From assembly GCA_963678675.1 (NCBI GenBank), contig OY783199.1, positions 9,694,356 to 9,758,355 of the forward strand: a DNA stretch of 64,000 bases, written 5' to 3'. Source of the DNA: Xiphydria camelus. Lineage: Eukaryota > Arthropoda > Insecta > Hymenoptera > Xiphydriidae. Below, piece by piece: positions 12,577 through 24,263 of this stretch (the first letter of the stretch is position 1; the number at the start of each line of letters is the position of its first letter). The notes below the pieces were generated by a model. It ran no database searches, was not told the origin of the DNA, and was given only the letters and a program-made list of their open reading frames with translations. Both the position numbers and the translations under genes were made by a program.

Positions 12577-12680
12577 TTGATATATCGATACCATCGATAC
12601 CTTACTTTGAAAATTTCGTAAGTGCAATTTTTGTCAAAAATTGCACTTCGAGGTTTTCAAAGCAAGGTATCGATATTTCA
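12577..12680. repeat. Hairpin, ~40 bp arms
   Basis: ATCGATACCTTACTTTGAAA and GTGCAATTTTTG on the left pair with CAAAAATTGCAC, TTTCAAAGCAAGGTATCGAT on the right. No coding sequence. Confidence 0.75.
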
Positions 12681-12784
12681 AATCAGGCGGTCAAGAAGGG
12701 TGTTTAGCTCGGTGGCGCCGAAGTTTACTTCCTCGACCACCAGCCAACCTAATTGACAGCTACCGGCAGATCAGAGGCCCCTTT

Positions 12785-12977
12785 CTCGAACTCGCTCGTA
12801 TCTTTGCGTGCACACATCTTAGCGAATAGACCAATGAGGATCAAGTATTCCGTATCAGGGAACGTATACGCATCTTAGCGAGTAGATCAATCAGGACCCC
12901 CATCACAACGGAATACTTGATCCTGATTGGTCTATTCGCTTAGATGCGTATACGTAACTTTGCGAGTGACTTGAGAA
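12785..12977. repeat. Compound hairpin
   Basis: AGCGAATAGACCAATGAGG and ATCAAGTATTCCGT appear near 12830 and again inverted near 12905-12945. A second inner copy (GCATCTTAGCGAGTAG) lies between them, so more than one pairing is possible. Non-coding. Confidence 0.65.
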
Positions 12978-13072
12978 ATTTATTTACGAGTAAGGGCAAA
13001 ATTTCAGCGGTGCATGCAAAAGGATTTCTTAAAACTATTCCAACGTCTCGAGTTAATATGTAACAACATATA

Positions 13073-13468
13073 CAGGGTGATTCGAAATGGGCGCACTTCC
13101 TCTCGTAGAGAGATTCTTCGCAAAAAACTGAATCGAAAGTTCCTGTACAAAATTTTTGTGCTCCGCACAAATTTGGTGAATTTTTTTACGACTCAGGTGG
13201 TGCTTTTCGAATATTAGGGTGCCTTCCGCCGCTCCGATGATTGATTTCAAAATTCTAGGCTGCAGAGGAGGCACGCTGGAATAACTACTGCGAGTTTCGC
13301 TGCCGTCTAAAATCTTGTCCCTTGAATCTGACTTTGGATTGGATATTTTCGAACTGGATTATCTTGTAAACTAGGCGGAGCACAACAATTTTGTACAGGA
13401 ACTTTCGGTTCAGTTGTTTGCGAAGAATCTCTCTACGAGAGGAAGTGCGCCCATTTCGAATCACCCTG
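13073..13468. mobile_element. TA-flanked MITE with CAGGGTGATTCG ends
   Basis: CAGGGTGATTCGAAATGGGC at the left and its reverse complement at the right, each next to TA (13071-13072 and 13469-13470). The arms extend about 95 bp, through CTCTCGTAGAGAG and TTTGTGCTCCGC. A TA target with CAGGG tips fits a Tc1/mariner-type non-autonomous element. The 64-87 residue frames are arm read-through. Confidence 0.85.
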
Positions 13469-13909
13469 TATACTGTCATAAGTAGTATCTTTACATGTGA
13501 TGAAACAATTCGTCACGGTTATTGGAAGAGTATACTTATTGTTAGAGTTAAAGGTAAAATGTCTATATGGATTTCTGAAGACGACCAAGATCTAAGAAAA
13601 ATCCGATGGCCTGTAAATTCGAAAGTGGTATGTTTTATTTCTCCAAAATACTAAAGCAAAGTGAAAAATATAAGGGCACTCTAGTTTATAAATCCCTTTC
13701 AAAATATCACGAGAATAAATCAAAAGTAACGTGGTTATAATTAATTAGCTCGTATCGGTATAAAATGTGAGATTTTAATTTGGTGGTAATAAATAGCTAT
13801 TCTCTCTCCTACATGTAGGTACGTATTCTCCTCATGAATAAATTCCAAAAAGTAATGAAATCCCCCCACAAAAACAGATTCTCTGTAAAAAAAGGCGGCA
13901 TGTTCATTC

Positions 13910-14547
13910 AGTGCCAACAAAAATTGATACGTAAAATACTCTCCAAAAAAGATTTGAAATCAATTAAGATCGCCATGTTCAAGTTTATGTATAAAAAGTA
14001 AAAGGCATCATTTGAAAGGAAAATTATTGTAACTCGTTACTAAAAAATTCGACTAAAAAATTTAGGTATAAACAAATTTTCATAAAAAAGAACTTGCCGC
14101 GTTTTTTCCTTCAAAATAAAAAATTTACAGAGAATTACATTCGATGTTTATGCACTTATGAGAGAGATTTTAAATAAATTCATACACTTATATGATACCA
14201 CCGGTATACCGAACGTCGCACGAGAAACCGATCAGGCGGGGGCCTTCTGAATTTCTCTGAATTTGACTTCGGCAGTGCAATTTATGAATCACTCTAGCAC
14301 CGTCCAAGCACTGCAAATTATTCGGTATAGTGGACAAAATATGAAAACTTAAACGCGGCAAGTTCTTTTTTATGAAAATTTGTTTATACCTAAATTTTTT
14401 TAGTCGAATTTTTTAGTAACGAGTTACAATAATTTTCCTTTCAAATGATGCCTTTTATTTTTTATACATAAATCTTGAACATGGCGATCTTAATTGATTT
14501 CAAATCTTTTTTGGAGAGTATTTTACGTATCAATTTTTGTTGACACT
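13910..14547. repeat. Foldback element, ~200 bp arms
   Basis: AGTGCCAACAAAAATTGATACG opens and its diverged inverse closes. Arms match through GATCGCCATGTTCAAG, GGAAAATTATTGTAACTCG and AACTTGCCGCG. The 240 bp spacer has no reading frame. Target duplication is not clear. Confidence 0.82.
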
Positions 14548-14987
14548 GAATTAAAAGTAACTAAAGGATTTTTTTCCCACTAATCTATGCACTGAGAGAA
14601 ATTAATGGATGGTGCCAAAAAAAAGTTTTTTTTTCTCAATCAAGAACATGACATAATTACACGATCAAGGTATGCTTTTCTTCATACACAAGGAAGTATT
14701 TAACAGGCTTAAGTAGTTATATTTTTTTCGCACAGAGATAATTTCTCTTTCTAACAAAGTTATTCTTAAATGAAAAATATCACATATTCTTCAACTAAAA
14801 AATTCTGAATTCTTAAACATTTTTAACATCATTAATCGTGATGTTCTTGGGGTTCAAGATATATATTTTTAACACCAGCTATTATTTCTCACGGTGTGGA
14901 TTAGAAAAAAATATAATAGGCGCACTTAATACACATGATGACGATGTTAATTCTATCGTATTAAGTTCTAGCCTTAACCGTTACGCC

Positions 14988-15176
14988 AGGGACACACTGG
15001 CGTTCTGTTGGCATGCGTTTTACAACGCGCGTTTCAGCATTATATAAATTGAAGTACAACAAGCCACATAGTCAACGCGCGGTATTTCCAACACGAGTTA
15101 GTTGACAATGCCGGAATTATGCTAGACGCGCGTTTGCGCATCATGACGCGCGTTAACTTAACGCTATTGTGTCCCT
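14988..15176. repeat. MITE with AGGGACACA ends
   Basis: AGGGACACACTGGCGTT at the left and the inverse of AGGGACACAATAGCGTT at the right. The inside has several ACGCGCGTT words in both orientations. A CTAGCCTTAA word lies on both sides (about 14969 and 15174). The superfamily is undetermined; hAT-like tips are one option. Confidence 0.65.
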
Positions 15177-15184
15177 AGCCTTAA

Positions 15185-15912
15185 GGGGGAAAGCCACTGT
15201 GATATGTTCAAAAAATAGATTTTTTTATTTTTACATTTTCTTAATGTTCGAGGTTTCAAGAATCTGTTCCCTAAGTTTCAAACCGAAATTCGAAAATTTT
15301 ATGGAGTTATGAAAGGTTTTGTGTGAGTAAGCGCATACGCTCGAACTTGACCGCGCGGTTTTAAAGGCTTTTATCTCGAAACTACATTTTTCCAACTGGG
15401 CGCCATCATAACTCAGTCAATTTTTATCCGATTACCTTGAAATTTTCACAGAATATTTTTAAAAGAATTATCTTCAGTTAAGCGTATGATTTTTTCGATT
15501 AAGCGATTACTTGTTGAGATATAATTAAAAAACTGAGCAATTTTTCTTTAAATTTCGAAGTTCTATCTTTAAACATGCGTTACTTTGTTAAAAATTAAAA
15601 TTTTTATAAATCCGTACGCTTAACTGAAGCTAGACTCGTGTAGTTTAAGAAAATAATTGATTTTTTTGGTTTGGATATACCATTCGGACACAGCAATGGC
15701 GCCCATGCGCCAAACATTTTTCAGAGAAGCTTTACGGCATCGCGTATTATTGTGTAGTTTATTGATATTATGTATTGCTTTTTTTTTCTAATATACTAAA
15801 ATATATGTACCTTCATGTAGTTGTAAAAGTTTTTTCCCTCGTTTTTTATTTTAATCAGAAAAAATTCACAAAGTTATTCTACATTTTCCGGTCATCACAG
15901 TGGCTTTCCCCC
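15185..15912. mobile_element. TTAA-flanked non-autonomous element (Kolobok-like)
   Basis: TTAA sits on both sides (15181-15184 and 15913-15916). The ends are GGGGGAAAGCCACTGTGAT and, inverted, GGGGGAAAGCCACTGTGATG. The G-run followed by a TTAA duplication matches the design of the transposase-bearing element at 32968-35736, so a Kolobok-type machinery is the best guess, with piggyBac as an alternative. Its 728 bp contain TTTTTCGATTAAGCG-type AT-rich DNA and no intact frame. Confidence 0.78.
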
Positions 15913-15916
15913 TTAA

Positions 15917-16775
15917 GCCACATAACGCGAGCGAAATCTCTTTCCCTCGCTGCATCGCTGCGGAGCGAATTATCGCGATTCAAATTTCATGTCGCGGATT
16001 ACCCGCCACACTGCCGTTGGTAATCAGTGGCAATTATCCGTCAGCGGCATCGCAATTGACGTCATCATTCGTCGTTATCACGGCGCGCTTGTATAAACAA
16101 CCGTTTTTTAGTTTATCATGACGCCAAATAACGATGAATGGAAAAAGACGGGATGTCAAAATGACGATTAACGCGGAATTGAATACAGATAATGTGGAAA
16201 AAGCATCTCTCGTTGACGTTATGGCGAAATGTGATCATATATGTAGGTGTATTGTATCTACGGTACACCCTTCACATAAATTTTCGAGCTCCCAATAATA
16301 GTAAAAAAGTCAAAGAAGTGGAAAGTTAGCAAATGTTCCTAAAGGAAATGGGAGAACAGATGGACTAATAACGCAGTGGCTTTTAAGAAAACTTTGGTTT
16401 TATTATTTTGAGAAAGATCGCACGAGAAAAGACGTCTGCATTTGAGCGTACTTACTCTAGAATTGACTGAAGGCTAGTTTTCGATGGCCTAACGAACCAA
16501 GTCACCAAGCGACAAAACGCATAAGCGACCTCAGTTCTCACGCCCTATAGTTTCACAGTTTATGTTTACGTAGATAAAACTCTGCATCTTAGGAACTCTC
16601 AGTTCTCTCACTATGCTTCAAGATTTATGTATACGTAAACTAACTCTGCCGCTTAGGATATATATGGATTCGTTTTTTACCATACTTTATTATCGAGGAT
16701 AATAAAATCCAATAGTCCCTACTGAGATTGCTCAATCAGCTAAGCTCCGCTTACTGTATTGGGCATGTCTTAACT
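15917..16775. other. Unassigned sequence
   Basis: No gene or clear repeat was recognised. Short AACTCTC..GTTTATG words recur near 16550-16660, suggesting an old local duplication. Confidence 0.3.
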
Positions 16776-17024
16776 CCATATATCGCGGGTCAAAGTGCAG
16801 TACCCCGTATCTGCATTTTTTCGGGTTTTTGTATTTAATTTTTAAAGTGTGTAATACTGGTGCCTCCATCTATTGGCGACTATCTATTTTAAATGATCCT
16901 TCGATACTAATTTTATGTAATATAATCCAATTTTATAGTCCATCACCATCAGATGTTTTTTGGCTCTCCTGTAAAATTTAGTTTCAACCACTTACGAGGT
17001 ACTGCACTTTAACCCTCGATATGG
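16776..17024. repeat. MITE with GGTCAAAGTGCAGTACC ends
   Basis: ATATCGCGGGTCAAAGTGCAG at the left is mirrored by the inverse of ATATCGAGGGTTAAAGTGCAG at the right, followed by TACCCCGTA/TACCTCGTA. About 250 bp, non-coding. Confidence 0.72.
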
Positions 17025-17256
17025 TAGTCCCTTGCAATGCTCATGAGTCGCATAAAGGCAGAGGCTACCTAGCTAGCTTGGGGGACACTGATTTCCCAGT
17101 TAGTCATCCTAAGGTTAATAGTAGGTATTAAGTGCTCTCCGAAACAATTGTCGCGAAATCGGAAATTAATATTTGAAACGGTCGATAGAGTTTACAATCG
17201 GACTTTCCGGAAGTCGATGTATGTACCTATTTATTTTATTATTTAGGGGAAAGTTA

Positions 17257-17380
17257 AATATGTTGTACCATTACCTAAATCGTATCACCACTGATATTTT
17301 TTGAAACAGAGTGCTCTTCTATATCTATCTCATAAAATATCACTGGTGATACGATTTAGGCGGTGGTACAATATAAACAA
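17257..17380. repeat. Short hairpin
   Basis: GTTAAATATGTTGTACCATT and CCTAAATCGTATCACCA pair with TGGTGATACGATTTAGG and GGTGGTACAATATAAAC. About 45 bp arms around a small AT-rich loop. Confidence 0.7.
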
Positions 17381-18916
17381 CTCTCTTCTATGTAACAACG
17401 TGAAAAGAATATTAACGAAATCATCTATAGAATTTAATAATACATTTGCCAAATATGAATTGAGATCTATGATAGCTTGATGGCTGCTGAAATGTTTATC
17501 GATTTTAGATTTAACGGGGTTCTACGAATTCAGGCTTCTTCTCTACCGTTAGGATAGGTAGGTACTTCGTGCGATCGATTGCAATTTGTTTGACGTAGTT
17601 GATTGCTTTCTACGATGAACCAGCATGGGAATTGCATTTGATGTGTCAAAAAGTTGGGCAATATCAAATTCGATTTTTTTTCATTGAAACGTTTCAATTA
17701 GGTACAGATGACGGAATTCATGTTCCAAGGCTCAACGATTACCGTTAATCTAATGTTGAAACGATAGCCAATATTGACTGAGAATGAAAAGTTTTACCTG
17801 GAAGCTTATATATCATTAATAAAAATATGTCAAAAGAACAGCGGCCAAGCGAAAAGTTATGAAGATTCTATTGTATATCGCACTATAGGCACACCACTGG
17901 TGCGATTTATACATGGGAATCACCATCGGCATCGTTCATTCTCTAGATATCCGTTCCACCTGCAGAATGAATCATGACTTTATCCACCATGATATCGAAT
18001 TAATTATTGGTAGTGGTAGATAGCCAATTATTCATGGTTTTAATTAGTACAGGCCCAGCTAAAATATTTATGGCGTTATTGAGCGATAGATACTCGTGCT
18101 TCGATACTGTCTAATATGTCGTTACATTTTAATGGGGTGAACTGCGCGTTGAAACGGCTTTATGGAATCACCCTGGATATAGGAGTGTATTTTATGGGCT
18201 CTTTGCAAATGAGCGTTTAGATGAATTTATGTGCGTATAGGATATTATATTATACAAAATCTCTTTAGAAGGGGATAAGTATCAAATAACCGCTTATTAG
18301 TGTTAAATTATTCAACCGATCCGTTATATATTACGGTAAAAATAAAATTAATGTTGGAAGAAACAGCTTTTTTATAATTTGTTCTGGAAAAGTAATATTT
18401 AAAAGGTAAGAGACGAAAACGTTATAAATGCAATATGAATAAATGAATTTCTTTATTCAGTTTATATTATTGATGTGAAGAAAAAATTTTTCTCTGCAAA
18501 TTTCAATCGTATAATATAGCGTACATTCTAATGTAAGTAATTGTTGAATTTGAAAGAAATTCAATCGAAATCGACAAGTAGTTATCAGGAGCTGTTGGAA
18601 CGCAGTTGACAATGTAAAAAACTGTTCAACTTAAAGTTTTGGCCATCCGAAGATAATACACATAAGTAGAGTAAGCGATACAGTTATTGACATTTGACAG
18701 TTATTGGCATCTTCTGATAACAAATGCATTAGACAAAAAGAGATAGGGGTATGTTTTAATGACTGATAATTTCGTTTGCTTAAGGTGCCAATAAATATTT
18801 CGCTTACCTAATATCTCTTGGAATTATCTTTCGAAACGTAGCCACTTCAGTTCAAATAATCATTTGCCTAGTATATAATCTGTGTTCTTTTCGATACAAT
18901 CACTGCTTTCTGGTCC
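17381..18916. other. Unassigned sequence
   Basis: AT-rich; no protein-like frame above background and no clear inverted repeat. A 67-residue frame at 17774-17977 is unrecognised. Confidence 0.3.
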
Positions 18917-19009
18917 CGCCGCACAGTTGGCTAGATCTGGAAAAATGTGGACAAAAATATAATGTCCTACTTCTTTCTTTACATTTAAAATTTTGCAGAC
19001 AGCTATTAT

Positions 19010-19430
19010 TTACGTCCCTGATGACGAATCCGTTTCCGCATTTTTTAAAAAACAAAATGGCGGTCTAGAATGTCCAATATATGGCAAACCCTCTTGTAAA
19101 AAATTATCAATTTTGTCCGAAAATGAGGAGTATGAGTTTTTTTGGGTCATTGATCATAAATCCGTTTTCATATGTTTCAAAATCAAAATAGCAGATTCAA
19201 TATGGCAGACCCTTTCGTGAAAAACAAATCAGATTTTTTTAAACTGCAGATTCTGGGTTTTCTTGGGTTGCTAATTTCGAATTCGTTTTCGTATGTTTTA
19301 AAAACAAAATGGCGAATCCAATATGGCGGAACTCCTTACAAAAAATTTAAGTTTTTCCCAAAACTGAGAATGTTGAGGTTTTTTGGGTCGCTGATTATAA
19401 ATCCGTTTTTGTTTGTAAAAAGTAACTAGG
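19010..19430. repeat. Diverged tandem repeat with AATCCGTTTTCGTATG units
   Basis: Roughly three to four units of 115-130 bp carry GATNANAATCCGTTT, AAAACAAAATGGCG and TTTTTGGGTCGCTGAT words. The same GGTCGCTGATTACGAATCCG motif recurs at 40.27-40.45 and 62.6-62.8 kb, so this is a dispersed repeat module rather than one local array. Confidence 0.7.
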
Positions 19431-19469
19431 TAAAGTCCCGCGATACCGGTGTGAAGAGGACCGATTATA

Positions 19470-21265
19470 ATAGTCGGAGAGCTGGCATACAAAATGTGCA
19501 AGAGTTTTCTCCTATCTGGTACAATTCTAGTGAATTACAATTGGGCTGTAAAACGTCACTGTACAGTTAGCCGGTCTGGTTTTGGGACACCTGGCATTCG
19601 CGCGCCACCAAAGGTGTCAGAATAATTAGGTTCGTGCAACTGTTTTCTACTAGCTCCAAATTCATTTGTAATTAGTCTATGCAATAAAAAACTCAAAACA
19701 AACAGTCAGCCAGCAAAAGAGTGGGACACGGCCAGTCAGCATTACTGTAAAGTTGTAGAAAAAATTAAGTTCATGCAAGTGTTTTCTCCAAACTCAAATT
19801 TTTGAATATGTTAATTCATTCAATAACAACTATAAATCAACCAGTCAGACCTCATTTATATAGAACCCACACAGTCAGCAGTTCAGAGAAGTTGCGATAA
19901 TAAGTACGCGCGACTTCTCAAAAACAATCATCCGCGCAAGGGATGACCCTTGCTCTAAAACAAGAGACTACGTAGTTAAGGCATCTGGCGACCAACTGTA
20001 TCTCGAGCGAAGCGGAGAACAATGAATAAAGAATCTTTGCCAGCACTGCTGTAGAGAAAGAAACGTTTCCTCAGTTTTTCTCGGGCCAGGGCGGATTCGA
20101 GGTGTAAGGCTCTGGTGCATGTATTTGTGTGTTAGTTGGGGAGAAACGAATTAAAATCTTCGGTACGCAACAGATGACACTACATTCGTGCGTTGTGAAG
20201 CAAATATTATGGAGAAATGTGTGGTTCATTGTGTATTTTGTTTGAAAAAAAGGAGACAATATACTGCCCTTAACAGAAAGTAGTATTGCAAAATGCCAAT
20301 CATTTTTAAAAATTCGTCGGGACAATAGTTTATCGTTTAATAATGTAGTGCTGCCATCAGTTCCCAATGACATCGATGGTTATCATGTGCCATGTTATAG
20401 AAAATTTACGGCTTTGAGCAAGAAAGTGAGAGAAGTCCTGCGGGATAGAATTAATATATCTGAAAAGAGGTAAGTCAATTAGACTCTATATTATTAATAC
20501 ACTTATTAATACACTGGCGGGGCCCGCAATTATTTTTTTGCTGTTGTCAAAATCATTGAAGCGATTTCTATATTATTTGAGTACATTTACCATAAAATTG
20601 AAATTTGAATAAAAGAAATAATAAAAGAAAATTGAATAGTTGTTATCCCTCTTCTTTCATTACACCTTCCTTCATTACTTTTGGTGTAATCATTGTTTAT
20701 GTCTTGATTGTAATCGTTAATTTTAATTTTGTTTAAATTATCATATTTTGTATGATGTTTTTTGGATATGAGTACAGTATTTCCAGTAAAATTATGATTC
20801 TTATGGTTGTTATTGAGAAGTCGCGCGTACTTATTATCGCAACTTCTCTGAACTGCTGACTGAGTGGGTTCTATATAAATGAGGTCTGACTGATTGATTT
20901 ATAGTTGTTATTGAATTAATTAACATATTTAAAATTTTGAGTTTGGAGAAAACACTTGCATGAACTTAATTTTTTCTACAACTTTACAGTAATGCTGACT
21001 GGCCGTGTCCCACTCTTTTGCTGGCTGACTGTTTGTTTTGAGTTTTTTATTGCATAAACTAATTATAAATTAATTTGGAGCTAGTAGAAAACAGTTGCAC
21101 GAAGCTAATTATTCTGACACCTTTGGTGGCGCGCGAACGCCAGGTGTCCCAAAACCAGACCGGCTAACTGTACAGTGACGTTTTACAGCCCAATTGTAAT
21201 TCACTAGAATTGTACCAGATAGGAGAAAACTCTTGCACATTTTGTACGCCAGCTCTTGGACTATA
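19470..21265 (+). mobile_element. TIR element, new family, with a CxxC/CYRKF exon (copy 1)
   Basis: The arms 19470-19926 and 20809-21265 are inverted copies, about 455 bp each. The tips are TAGTCGGAGAGCTGGC on the left and the inverse of ATAGTCCAAGAGCTGGC on the right. The arms carry repeated CAGTCAGC words. The spacer has an upstream leader and one coding exon (20209-20469) ending in a GTAAGT splice donor. It is inserted inside the Transib-like element. The element at 60567-62535 shares the tip, the CAGTCAGC words and a homologous exon. Probably an internally deleted transposon that kept only its first exon. Target duplication is not resolved. Confidence 0.8.
20209..20469 (+). pseudogene. 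First exon of an unrecognised transposon protein, frameshifted
   Basis: It reads MEKCVVHCVFCLKKRR..., then a one-base slip in the A-rich or following run, then a frame containing KCQSFLKIRRDN, NNVVLPSVPND and YHVPCYRKFTALSKK, ending KR at a GTAAGT donor (20470). Cysteine pairs CVFC and the later H-x3-C suggest a small zinc-binding domain of about 85 residues. The homologous exon at 61517-61740 keeps the same motifs in the same order, including CYRKFTALSKK, so it was a real protein. I do not know its function; a DNA-binding N-terminus of a transposase is an inference from the context. No downstream exon is visible in the copy. Confidence 0.7.
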
Positions 21266-21906
21266 AGCTCCGTGCTCTTTTCCGCATAACTTCTCACAGA
21301 TTCTAAAATGCACGCGGTAGTGATTCAGGCTGTGCCGAATTCGTATAGGCAAGTTTTGGCACACACTTCTCCAAAATTCCTTTTTTATAAGGTATTAGCT
21401 ATGCAATGAATATAAAACTAGATTGGGCGGTAGCGGGCGATAAACTATTTTTAATGATTTCTACCGATAAATTATTTTAAAAAATGCTGTAAATCGCAGT
21501 TTTTAATCGTTTTGTTTAATGAGAAAAGGTCATTATTTTAAAATGTCAAAATATATGCAAACATACTACTTACTTTCAGGAACACCTTCCATTGAGCCAA
21601 ATTAATGTCACACACACGTCACATACGCGCAGGATTGACAGCTACCTATCTTACCTTTTGATAAAGCATGTATTGGGGCTCCCTCTTTGAGAAATAAGCA
21701 AAAATTCCGTCATAGTTCGACATCAGTTTTTTTATTTTTGTCCAAATTTTTCGAGATTTAGCCTACGCCATTTTGTTTTCTAAAAAATGCGGAAACGGAT
21801 TCGTCATCAGGGACGTAAATAATAGCTGGCTGCAAAATTTTAAATGTAAAGAATGACCCATTATATTTTTGTCCACATTTTTCCAGATCTAGCCCACTGT
21901 GCGCCG

Positions 21907-23955
21907 ACTGGTCTTCTTCCAACTCCGAGAATGCCTTACTTTTGATTGTAGAACATTCCTACCGACCCTTGGGCATTAACTACGCGCATATATGACAACG
22001 CGTCGTATACATAAACACCGAGGTAAAATGGATATTAAGCGCTGGCAATTAGAACCGCGTCGATTGGTGTTGAAAGTCCGAGCGTATCGGTCGCCTACTT
22101 CTGACACCTATAGTTTAGCACCGAGTTACCACATCTTTAATTTCTCACGGTGCTATGCACTTCTTTTTTTTCCTGGGTACACCGACGTAATACTTTGCTT
22201 GAACATGGGAAAAGAGAGAAAGAGACAGAGAGAGAGAGAGAAGGTTCTCGTTATGTCTTTGTCGCTATCGATAATCTAGGAAGCCAGCCAGGTGTTTCGC
22301 GTTAAATACGGGTGGTCGATAGGACGCATTATCGGGGCGGCCGGGGCTACCACTCGCTCCCCAGGGATGCAGCCGTCGCGGTTTGCCCACTCGTGCCATG
22401 CCGGATATTTGCTGGGTGTGTGACGTTATCGATGCATTCGAGGGACAAATACCAATATGTCGCCACGATATCCGTATCCTACCGCGCTACTGCCTCGACA
22501 TTTTTTGACGTTCAAAAAGGGTTGCTTTTGTCACTAATATGATGACGTGCGGATTATGTAACGCGCGTTCTCGTTATACTTATATCTGGTATGATTCCAG
22601 TACGGGCTTCGATGAAATCGATATAACGGAAGGAGGTCGTTATGAAACAGCTGACGGATGTTTGCATTACATGTCCCCACATTTTATATTGATATTTGAA
22701 TATCGACGTTCTTTTGGATAAATCATAATACGTGTAGAATATATCGATATATTTCTGACGTGAACTTCTCGGGCCAGTGTTGAACCAACATCGTAGAACA
22801 ATATTTAGTAGCTCAGTATTGGGTCCAAAATTCGGTGTGAAAGGGTAATGTTGGTAGGACGTTAAGATTCGACGTTCATTCGAGATTGAACGCGGGCTGG
22901 CAGCCAAGATTGAGACAGCTGCGGATCCTGATATTGGGCCAACGTGGAGCTGGGCCTACATTGTTGCGTTGCTATCGAGCTAGCGTCAGCTACTAATGTT
23001 GGGGCATAATATCATTTCAGCCAAACATTTATCGGTGGTAAAATGATATCGAGCCGATGGTATTATTCTATATGGATAAGCGACTTAAATCGAACGAAAT
23101 TTTCCATTTAATATCCTTTATTGAGAATGCTTATTTGTACGATAAATACAAGGTCTCATCCGTTCCTAGGTCACCCTATACCGGAGATGTAGGGTGGTGA
23201 AATGGGTATAATTGTCCTTATGACTATAGCTAAGTAAGTAAACTTAATACGTAGATAGGTGGTTACAGGTGGTTACGCGAGTGTTCGAAAGTGTGAATCG
23301 TTTGGTTTAGGCTTAGGGTGCGCTACTCTGGCCATCAAATTTATAACAATTTGGTAGGTAGCCGCTCATTAACAATAGTCAACGATAGATAAACTATAGG
23401 TGGACTAAAACAAGTCATAAATGATACGTAAATGATGCGTTAACACACATAGGGTATAAAATATAAAATACAATTACAAAATACAAAATACAAAAATATG
23501 AAATCCAGTGTATGCGGTATAACTTTGGTTAAGTCAACTGCGTTTGGGAAGAGTATTATGTGTATGTGTATGTGAGTGTGAGGAGTGTGTGTTATGTGTA
23601 TTCGTCCTGATTGGTACGTTAACATAGGATATATCATGTAGAATGTGATATAGAATATAGAATATAGTATTTATAGATTAACTTTGGTTATATTAATAAT
23701 GTTAGGAATAAACTAACTAGGCGCTACTTAACAAAGGGTAGACTATATAAAGATTTGGAACGAGTGATACTTATCTAATTGTATATGAGAGACTAATAGG
23801 TATGATATGTACATGGAATATTTGGCATAGCATTGGTTAATTTACTAACGTACAAAATACTTCTAGTGTAAAACTATGTGTCCGTTTGGACGATCATGAT
23901 GGTGACAAGTGAGTCTTAACGTGGTAATATAACCGCGTAGAGAATTTGCCCTTTA
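21907..23955. other. Unassigned sequence with small ORFs and simple repeats
   Basis: It holds a short GA-rich run near 22217-22241 and GT-rich DNA near 23558-23600. Frames of 60-117 residues at 22312-22907 lack recognisable motifs. No inverted repeat of note was seen. Confidence 0.3.
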
Positions 23956-24263
23956 AGGTTGATTCTCACTATACGTTCAGTTTCCGTTTCATAACCGTTC
24001 CATATACATTCAGTAAAATTCTAGTCTGTTCACATTTTTCCGTTAGTGTTCAGTTTCCTTTCCATCAAAATAGTGGGTGTTGTATGCAATAGTGTTAAGA
24101 TGTGGTCCGATGAAAACCTAATCATAGCTGCTATTACATTAGATGAAAAAGCTTGCTTAAAAAGAAAAAAACGAAGATTTTGGGTGCATGAAATATTAAA
24201 AAAAAAGGGTCCTAAACGCTAGATTTATGGTGAGACTAAACAGTGCGACACTGCGTCGCCTCA
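23956..24263 (+). mobile_element. Harbinger-type element, left part only
   Basis: It begins with AGGTTGATTCTCACTATACG after TTA. The end is lost where the next element starts (24267). It carries the N-terminal coding piece at 24100-24222. Likely an older element interrupted by, or truncated against, the neighbouring copy of the same family. Confidence 0.75.
24100..24222 (+). pseudogene. N-terminal piece of a HARBI1-like transposase
   Basis: Forty codons starting with ATG: MWSDENLIIAAITLDEKACL followed by a lysine/arginine-rich RRFWVHEILKK, then a stop. The pattern, an acidic/hydrophobic helix followed by RRFWVHxxLKxR, is the N-terminus I know from PIF/Harbinger transposases in insects. Catalytic domain absent. 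The copies at 24.8 and 29.8 kb share it; here the ATG is retained, whereas the 24.8 kb copy has ATA. Confidence 0.72.

Larger units (their letters stand above)
18922..21901. mobile_element. Non-autonomous Transib-like element with CGCCG duplication
   Basis: Both ends are flanked by the same five bases, CGCCG (18917-18921 and 21902-21906). The right end reads, inverted, CACAGTGGGCTAGATCTGG and the left CACAGTTGGCTAGATCTGG. CACAGTG is exactly the V(D)J recombination signal heptamer, which Transib termini resemble, and 5 bp GC-rich duplications are the Transib habit. The inverted ends continue for about 140 bp through TGTGGACAAAAATATAAT and CGAATCCGTTTCCGC. No Transib transposase remains inside; the 2.98 kb includes the nested element at 19470-21265. 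It could have been moved by an enzyme like the one encoded at 51120-53122. Confidence 0.85.

Noticed and set aside
13014..13654. Frames of 64-87 residues with matching sequence on both strands
   Set aside because: They come from the inverted arms of the TA-flanked MITE.
22312..22907. Possible genes in overlapping frames of 60-117 residues
   Set aside because: No domain, splice structure or similarity that I can name.
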